A DNA stretch of 64,000 bases from Aptenodytes patagonicus (Eukaryota; Chordata; Aves; Sphenisciformes; Spheniscidae). This document shows positions 56,301 through 64,000 of this stretch, one piece after another; the first letter of the stretch is position 1; each line of letters opens with the position of its first letter. The stretch is from the NCBI RefSeq assembly GCF_965638725.1, contig NC_134960.1:7194501-7258500 (forward strand), written 5' to 3'. Under the pieces are notes generated by a model that saw only the letters and a list, made by a program, of their open reading frames with translations, did no database searches and was not told the DNA's origin. The position numbers and the translations under genes are program-made.

Positions 56301-59300
56301 GCTCTGCAGGGGGCTGCGGGGTGCTGCCGACGGGTGCCTCTTGGCATCAGCAGCGGGTTTCGCTGGGGGCTGCTGCTTGTGCCGCACTGATCGGATGCGT
56401 CCCGGTGCTCCGACAAGGGAAGGGAAGCAGAAGGCCGACAGTGACGCTGTGAGAGCGGGGAGGAAGCTCCGGCCGCAGGAGGGGATTTCCAGAACATTGT
56501 GATCTGCTGCCTATGCAAATCAGGAACTCAAATTAACCTGGCAGGATGGGAGGGCTCTGGGATGGAGGGCGAGGGAGAGGCAGGGGAGGGAGGCTGGGAG
56601 AGTGGGCTGCTGGGAGAGGGAAGGAGGGAGTGTGGAAGGGATTGGGGTAGGCGAGGGGTCAGCAGAGGGATGGAGAAGGGAGGCGCTGGGGAGTGGTCTT
56701 GTTCCCCCCAGACCTCCCGAAGTGCCCTGCCTTCACAGGGGGTTGGAGTCGCACCATGGCTTTCCAGGGATGCCGGGCTGCTTTTGCTTTGCTGGGTTTA
56801 CCCTCTTGCTGAACGAGAGGTCCCTTCTCCCTCTGCCTCTGGCGTGTGAGGCAAGGCTCAGTGTCACCTGCTTCGCAGGAGGAGATCACCACCTCCTGCC
56901 TTCCTCCACAGCCTCGCCATCTTCCCCCTCCCTCCTCCACAGTCAGCAGGGGATGGGTTATGGTGGGACCTGGTGCAGCCCCACAGCGGATATGCCAAGA
57001 GTTGTGGGAACTGGGTCTGGGAGTGCTCAAAGGATTTCCTTGTGTGCCTTAAGCTTTGAATTATTCAGAGTCCAAATCTGTAAGATCAACAACGGGATTT
57101 TCCCCTCTTCCTCTCTCGCCAGGCCACGTCTCATCCAGTTGCAATGCCTGAGAAAAGGGCTCCTCAGCAGTCATTGTGTCCTGGAAAGCTGACTCCAGTG
57201 GGAGAGCAGCCCTTGAGCCATTTCCCCAGCCTCAGCTCACTGGGGAACAGGCTGCCCAGTGAGCAGCACATGGATGTGAGGGGCAAGGCTGCTTCTTCCT
57301 CCTTTGGCTTGGGAAGAGGAAGATCAGAAGAAGAAACCTCTGCTGGCTGCCAAGACTCAAGGCTGGGTTTCCCTCCTCCGGGGGAAGGGGAGGACTGTGG
57401 GTGGGATGGAAGTGGCTCGCTGATATTGCAGCGTTGGGCCAAGGACCGAGACCGATGTCCCGTGTGTCTCTGCACCAGACGCAGCTACTCCCAGGGTCTG
57501 GTAGTAAAGAGGATCTGCAGCGGCCCCCGGAGCTGACTCAGAGGGAGAGGTCGGACCCTCTGCACACCAAACATGGGCTCGCGGGGTTTTTTGGATGTCG
57601 CAACCTGTGAAATCTGGCGTTGGCTTTGCCTGGAAGCGAGTCCTTGCCCCCAGCATTGCTGGTCAATGTGCAGAACAGCCATGGGCCGGGTGCTAGTGTG
57701 TAAATCCCAGACCCTGGCAGCAGCTTCTCTGTGGCAGCCCTGAAGGCTGAAGCATGGGTGGCCAGCGTGGACCTGCCTCCAGCCCTTGCCCTGCTCACAG
57801 CCTTTCTAATTCTTCCCCTTTTTTGTGCCCATCGTTTTGTCCTCCCCTTTCCTTTCCTTGCCTTCCTTGAACCGCTTGCCTTCTTGTTGATCACAGGGGC
57901 GAGGCATGAGATCTGCCACGGATTGCCCTTGGATTGGGCTGGCTGGAGCCAGCGGATGGAGCGGAGGTGTTCCTGGAGAGCGGTGCTATGAAGTGCATTT
58001 TCTCTAGAGAGCGGGACGCTACAGGGGTGAAGCTGCTTTGTCTGAAGGGTCTATGACCTGCCCACATATAGAGGGTTTCATGGGCAAAACAGTCCTCACT
58101 TGGGGAATTTTTATTTAATTTATTGTCAGTTAACACAAATTGGTTCACTTGGAGTCCTTCTAAAGTAACACTCCTGTCCAGTGCCTCCTCCTTCCTCAGG
58201 GCTGCTTTTAGCCAGAGTGTCTCATTTCTCTGGGCCTGGTGCGGAGTCCTCAGGCTCTCCAGCACGGGAAGGCAGCAGGAGTTTAATTCGGTTGGCAGTG
58301 GGAGGTGCATTTACTGTGATGCATGACACCAAACGGGAGCAGGTCTCCAAACAGGAGCTGGCTGCAAATTCACCAACCTCTGCAAGAAAACATCGGGGTG
58401 AGAAATGGGGAGAAAATGCCCCAGGTGCAGAGTGAGTCCCAGAGGCCATGCTTGTGCTTCCCAGGATGCCGTCACCCTCCTGGCATTGCCCTTGGGATGG
58501 GCAGCTCGGCTGAGCTCAGTCCAGTATGCGATTCTCCCTTGTAGGGCAGCCCATGGTGAGCAGCCCCAGGTGTGCTGCCAACCCCAGCAGCATGGGGGCG
58601 GGATGCTGAAATATCCTATGCTTAAATAGGATATTGAGTGTGCTTAAGTATTTGCAGCGATTAAAATGCCACTGGCTGTTTTCTGCTCCAGCTGTAGCAA
58701 CCGCTGCTGGAGACGGGTTACTACGGACCTGGGGCAAGACGCAGGCTTTTTGGCAGCAGGACTTTCCAGGAGAGGGAATTGCTCTGAGGAAGAAATCCCA
58801 TCTCGCTCTCCCTCCCTGTGCCCCCAAACACTGTGTAACTCTGGTATCTTGCCCTCATTGTAAGGGCAGCCAGCAGTGGGTGCCAGGGAAATTCCTGGCC
58901 TTGGGACCAGTGCGCTGCAGTCAGCCGGGCTTCCTGATGCCTCGCCATCGCCCCGAGCCAGGCTGGGGACCAGCCCTGAGGGGCTGCCTGGTCTCACTCG
59001 CGGTCCTGTGCTGCTCCGAGGCAGCTGGGCTGTGGGTGACGGAGTCACCGGTCACAGGCTTATAGCAATCGTGGTACAGCCAGAAATTTCACTGGAGCGT
59101 TTATGCCTGTGCCCAGGGAATACAACCCCTGGAACGCACCCCAGGAGCCTGTGTTTTGGCAACCAGAAGGACGCAGGATGATAGCTCACATGTTGCGGCC
59201 CTGTGCTAACGCCGAGCAGATTTCCCCCCCTGCTCTGGAGGAGCAGAGCTCCACTGCCCCAAATCTGGCTCTCCCAGGGGTGCCGGTCTGTCTCCCAAGC

Positions 59301-60450
59301 CCCAAAACTTCCCTTGGACATTGCAGCCGGGTCCCCGAGAGCACCGTTCCCAGCTGCGGGGACGTGGCTGGCTCTGCTCCCCACAGTTGCTGTGCCGTGC
59401 CCGGCTCTCCGGCAGCCTCACGCCTCCGCTGTGAAGCTGAGAGCTGCAGTGCTGAGCCGCAGGAAGAGACGGGCAGATGAAGATCAGGGTTATATCCTCC
59501 CTTCAAAACATCTTCTGCATCTGCTCAAGCCTTCGCAGCCGGTTCCCAGCCAAGCAGGTGACCCGTGAGCTGCTGTGGGCATGGCACAGGCTCAGCCCAC
59601 CCAGGTGCCACCGGGACTAGGGTGCCCATTCCTCATTACACACAGGGGCAAGACTGAGGAGCCCAAATCTCTATGGGAGAGAATGAAAAAGCTTCAGCCA
59701 GGCCGTTTTCCCCTGAGAAAGGTGATTTTGTTACAAGGGGATGTTTTACAGGAAGGCATCAAGGGAATTTTCGGTGGAATAACAACCAGCTGAGTCGTTT
59801 CAGCTTCCCTGGTTTGTCTCTACATGTTGCTGCTTCTCGACCTCAGCTGGTTTTGAAGTGTTATAATAATATTGTGTTATTATTCCTAATGCTGCTTTGA
59901 TATTTTGAAGGTGAAGCTTTCCTCACCCAGCTGTTCTGAGGAAGACTTGGGTATTCAAGACTTTTTGTTCTGACTTGGAAACAATTGAAAGTGCTGGAAT
60001 TTCCCACTTTTGGAAATTCCAGTTCTTTTCTCCTGGGCACTGGGGGGAAGTGCAAACATAAACTGTTTGGGGGTGTAGCCTCTATGGCATGTGCCTTTCA
60101 ACTGCTTCTTCAGCAGCTTGAAAGCACAGGAAACCGCGTGCGAGGACGGGTGGATGCCATCAAGTCCGATTTGTATCTCTGTTTTATAAAAGCATCATCC
60201 GCACAACGGCATGAACCCTGCCGGGGGTTTTCAGAGGCATGAAGTGAAGCTCTCAGTGAAATCCCTGCGCTGCTGCCAGCCCCAGATGCATTTCCAGCCC
60301 CTTTCTCAGCAGTGGGGGACCCTGTGGTGCTGCTCAGAGGGTTTTTGGGGTCTCCAAGGCCCTCCCTGGGGCTGGGGCAAAGCTCCTACCCGCGTTTGCC
60401 TGCAGGAGCAAGGAGACACTGAGACTCCTCAGCACGGGCTCAGTCCCACC
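53318..60450. other. Gene-free interval between TNIP1 and ANXA6
   Basis: About 7.1 kb without a recognised exon on either strand. It includes a (TA)n stretch at about 53980-53993 and a G run of about 16 near 54941-54957. From human synteny no protein-coding gene is expected here. A long noncoding transcript starting at the divergent TATA box (53193) and ending at the plus-strand AATAAA (60463) would fit but is not shown. Confidence 0.6.
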
Positions 60451-60462
60451 CAAACCTGCCCC

Positions 60463-60468
60463 AATAAA
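60463..60468 (+). terminator. Plus-strand AATAAA facing the ANXA6 3' end
   Basis: AATAAA in CCCAATAAATCGAC, 38 bp from the ANXA6 poly(A) hexamer on the other strand. No plus-strand gene is known to end here, so its use is uncertain. Confidence 0.3.
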
Positions 60469-60505
60469 TCGACTGCTCTTGCCCCAGGGTCAGCAACAGT
60501 AAGGT

Positions 60506-60511
60506 TTTATT
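60506..60511 (-). terminator. ANXA6: ANXA6 poly(A) signal
   Basis: AATAAA on the minus strand, 288 nt after the ANXA6 stop codon, giving a short 3' UTR (about 60485-60798). Confidence 0.8.
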
Positions 60512-60798
60512 TATGAGATTTAAAATTGTCTTTTCCATCTGGGTAAATTCCTGGGTTAGTGGCATGTTTGGGTATGAATTATGTTGCACCAAGCCAGACA
60601 ATAATCCCCTTACACAGACCCCTCTGCTCCCCTCCCCGAGACTCCCTCGCTTGCAATGTGGTGCCGCTTTCCAGAGCAAAGTGAGTCGTCCTCTGCAGGG
60701 AACTGAGTGTCCCCCGAAGCCCCCGAAGCTGCAGTGACATCAAGGCGGTGGGTGCGCGCGTGCTGGCTCAGACACGAAGAAGGGGCTCCCGTGGCTGC

Positions 60799-63315
60799 CT
60801 AGTCCTCTCCCCCGCACAGGGCCAGCAGAGCCTTGCGGTAGTCGCCGGAGGTGTCCTTCTGCAAGAGGGAGACCCGTGTCAGAGAACCGCCTAATGATGC
60901 CTGCCCCGGGGAAGCCCAGTTCAAGGTGCTGGGCATGGGGAAGGCATAGCTCCATGCCCTGGCCACCCCGCAGGCATCCGTGCAGCAGTGGAAGATGTCG
61001 GCACATCCCCTCTACAGCCAGACCTGCCAACACTGGGGCTGGCTGGAGCAGGTTCCCCCTCCCCAGGCGATGCTCAGCCCCTGTGCCGCTCATGGCACCG
61101 CTCACGGCTTGAGTCCCTGCAGGGCTCACGGCTGGGGCTCAGCCAGACAAGGTGACAAACCGGAGAGGGACACCCGTGTCGCCTCACCTCAATCATGTAG
61201 TGCAGCGATTTGTCAAACAGGTCTATGAACTCGCCCCGGATGTTCAACAGGTCGATCTCGCTCCGGGAAATCATGATCCGGGTGAGGGTCCTCTCATCCG
61301 TGCCGGCACCCTGCAAAGGGGAGCTTGAACAAATAACCCTGGAGGGACTGGGGCTCAGGGACCCTCCCAGCATCTTCAGCGCAGTCCAAGCTGTGGATCT
61401 CCCCTTGGACATGTGCTGGGCTTGCCGATGGCAAGACACAAGCCTGCCATGTCCCCTGCTAACCCCAGAAAGCTGATGCAGTATTTGAGCTCAGCCCTGC
61501 CCTGCTCTGTTGGGGATGGCCGGGGGCCAAACCCCATCGCTGCTGTGGGATTAAATCAGAGAGTCCCAAAGGGTGTCTGCCCACCATAGCCCCCTCCTGC
61601 AGCCCAGCCCCAGGACAGCCCGTCTGCACCTTCATGGACTTGTAGAGCTTGTCAGCGAAGAAGGCCGGCTTGTTCTTCACGCTCCGGACTGCAACACACA
61701 GAGGGGAGAGAAAGTGGGCTCCTGGCTCACGGCACCCAGGGGACACGTCGCAGCAAGGAGCTGTGCCACCCATTGGGTCAGCTGCAAACCCTCCTTGGCA
61801 CAAGGGTGCAGGCTTGACCCCATAGGACGCCCTATAAATACCCCGACCCCACGCCACGCTGGGAGTCTCCATGGCCCAAAGGCAGCAGGAATGTGCCCTC
61901 ACGTTGCCTTGGCAGAGGCAGGCGAAGGGGCCGCCTGACCTCTGGGGAGCCCTGCCCCGAGGGAGCACCCGCCAGGCACTGACCGATGGCCAAGAAGGCG
62001 TCCCTCACGTCTCCCGACATCCGCTTCCTGATGGCGTGCTCCACGTCGTGGTTGGTCATTTTGATGAACTCCTGAAACACTGGGGATGGGGGAGAGGAGA
62101 GGGTCACCACCGAGCCGCTCCATCCCAGCCCCGGGTGCTCAGGAGACCCGAGCCTCAACCATGGAGACTTCTGGACCAGATGGGACCAGAGCAGGCTTGG
62201 GTGACCTCAACCAGCCATCCCAAATGCCATCTCTTCCCACCACTGGGGAGACAGGGCCACCCCAACCTCCTGCTGCCCAGGAGTCCCATCCAGCCCAAAT
62301 CAAAGCACTTGTGTCACAGCTGGGGGTCCAGCAGCGATGGAGAAACGTGGTCCTACCTCTGCGGAGGTGGGGGTAGCTGCGGGTGCAGAGGATGCTGAGG
62401 AAGCGGGTCTCCAGGGAGTCACTGGAGTCGTTGCTGGAGACGTCAGCAAGTTTCTGGGAGAGCAACCGAGAGTGAAGAGGGGGACAGGGGGACTAGCATA
62501 GCGGAGAGGGGCAAAGATGTCAAACAGCTCTTCCTGGGACAGCCAGTCCTGAATACCCTCTTGCAAAGAGGGTAGCCTCTTGTGAGCAGGAAAATAGCTT
62601 TTTTTGGCCAAAAAAGGCATTTTCTATGCATGGATGTGAAGGTGCACATCTGCACACTCACACACTGCCTCTGAGAAAAGATGTTTTCCAGTTTTTGTGA
62701 AAGAAGCTGTGCAATGCTCATGATTAAGACTTTTTCTTGTCTTTTGGGGAGTGTGTTTTGGGGGTGACCAATATTGAACAGGGAATTCAGAGCTGCCAGA
62801 CACAGGAGCCACCCTCCACCCTGGGCCGCAGCAGTGCTGCCCACGGGTGAAATGGCTGCAACCCCTGCTGTGAGGCTCAGCAGGGAGGCTGTACTCATTG
62901 TACCCATTAGGCTATTGCAATAGAAAGTTGCCCCTACCCCAATTCCCACTTTCGGTGAAGCAGAGAAGCCAGCCCTGAGTCCCACACTGCCAGGAACATG
63001 GGTCCTGCATGCAGGCAGCGGGCAGGATTGGTCCCCAGCCCTCCCAAGGGCAGGAAGGTGGCTTTCTCTCTCTCCTGCCCAGCGCTGCAGGGAAGTGCCC
63101 TCATGCAGGTCTCATCTGTCCCCTTGCCACCCATCCTGGTGCAAGGACCCTGGAGCCCCAAGCAAGCAAGCACAGCCCGTGTGGTCAGAGGAGCCCGGCA
63201 CGTGGGGCTGCTAGCCCCAGCCCCAGCCCTGCACCCAAGAACCGCAGCATCCCCTCAAACATGCAGAAGGCTGAGGAGTGAAAGGGCAGGCACTCACCAG
63301 GGTCTCAGCAACAAC
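60799..63315 (-). CDS. ANXA6: ANXA6, annexin A6 (3' end: repeats 7-8)
   Basis: Last six coding exons on the minus strand: 63298-63315, 62357-62453, 61984-62079, 61630-61688, 61188-61310, 60799-60858. They join in phase to 150 residues; the rest of the gene lies beyond the right edge. Repeat 7 is seen from [20 protein letters not shown] through [14 protein letters not shown], then [11 protein letters not shown]. Repeat 8 has [16 protein letters not shown] and the type II calcium loop [14 protein letters not shown], ending [19 protein letters not shown]. Annexin A6 is the eight-repeat annexin that binds acidic phospholipids in a calcium-dependent way at plasma membrane and endosomes (family knowledge). 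No damage seen. Confidence 0.95.
63298..63315 (-). other. ANXA6: ANXA6 18-nt cassette exon (VVAETL)
   Basis: A CAG acceptor and GTGAGT donor flank exactly 18 nt coding VVAETL. It matches in place and length the alternatively spliced human ANXA6 exon coding VAAEIL at the start of repeat 7. Skipping keeps the frame. Confidence 0.85.
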
Positions 63316-64000
63316 CTGGTGGAGAGAAAGAGAGAGATAGGAAGACAACAAGGGTCATCAGAAGGTGCTGCTCAACCTTTATCCTTCCCTGACAAAGCGA
63401 GGGAAGTCTAGCAAAATCCCCCCAAAATGACCTGTCTCCAGCTCCCCTGCTTCCCTGTGAGTGGGCCTGATCTCAGGACCTGTGCCCTCCTCCAGTTTGG
63501 CCCCTAAACCGCTAGCTGGGACGGGGGGGGGTGGTCTTTGGCCAAGCAAAGGGAGCCCCCCACCCCTTGGGCTTGGGTACCAGCCTGTTGCTCCTCGGAG
63601 AGCATCCTTGCCTGGCCCCAGGCTGGCTCACACCAGCCTGCCCGCCTCTGCCAGGCGCAGGCAGTGGGAGGAGGGGAAGGGCAGCTTTGCTGACAAAATA
63701 CAGCGTGGCGCGCCAGGCCAGCTGCTGCCCGGCTGGCTCGTCCCTGTGTTTGTCATCCCTGTCTCTCTCTTTCTCTGCAGCAGGTGGAGGCGAGCGGCAG
63801 TGCATGCGGCGGGGTGCTGGCAGCGCAGCATCCGCTCCCTCTGCCGGCAGCGGCCCTGCTGGGAGAGCTGCGCGTCTGTGCGCTGCCGGCATGCGCTGGA
63901 GCAAGCGGTGCTGGGGCAGGACAGTCAAGCGACAGCTCGGGTTTGGACCTGCACCGAGCTTCCCAGCCCCTTTCAGAAAACACTTGGCCCGAAGGAGCAG
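63316..64000 (-). other. ANXA6: ANXA6 intron, running off the window
   Basis: Sequence upstream of the 18-nt exon on the minus strand. The preceding exon (human ...LDQAREDAQ) is not found before the edge, so this is taken as intron. Nothing else is recognised in it. Confidence 0.65.

Overview
This is nuclear DNA from a bird. Evidence: a CR1 LINE with the avian 3' end (ATTCTATG octamers), split vertebrate genes with GT-AG introns, GC-rich CpG-island promoters, and an ERVK-like solo LTR. The exact species cannot be told from the sequence. Six host genes are recognised in the order RBM22(-), DCTN4(-), SMIM3(+), GPX3(+), TNIP1(-), ANXA6(-, 3' end only). From general knowledge this matches the gene order and orientations of human 5q33.1, with nothing like the mammalian IRGM/ZNF300 insert between SMIM3 and GPX3. 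All exon limits below were placed by hand from splice signals, reading phase and remembered human protein sequences; no alignment was run.

Layout. 1-2.66 kb: no recognised gene. 2.98-10.22 kb: RBM22, 11 coding exons, 420 aa, spliceosomal. 10.6-24.26 kb: DCTN4 (dynactin p62), 13 coding exons, 460 aa, with a 2 kb 3' UTR ending about 0.4 kb from the RBM22 start. 25.0-25.9 kb: 5'-truncated CR1. 27.79 kb: SMIM3, a one-pass membrane micropeptide coded in one exon. 28.8-34.25 kb: gene-free. 34.3-37.24 kb: GPX3, a secreted selenoprotein with an in-frame UGA and a clear SECIS element in the 3' UTR. 38.4-53.1 kb: TNIP1 (ABIN1), 17 coding exons plus a noncoding first exon, with a solo LTR in one intron. 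53.3-60.5 kb: gene-free. 60.5-64 kb: the last six coding exons of ANXA6.

The genes do not form an operon-like system; this is ordinary conserved vertebrate synteny. Some logic is visible: TNIP1 restrains NF-kB and its promoter carries a perfect kB site, GPX3 and TNIP1 are tail to tail, and DCTN4 and RBM22 are closely spaced in tandem. I found no undescribed system. The most interesting local signals are the kB/CCAAT/TATA cluster pointing away from TNIP1, the TNIP1 uORF that ends directly against an in-frame AUG, the solo LTR with three 43-bp U3 repeats, the palindromic ETS/CRE element at RBM22, and the 18-nt ANXA6 exon.
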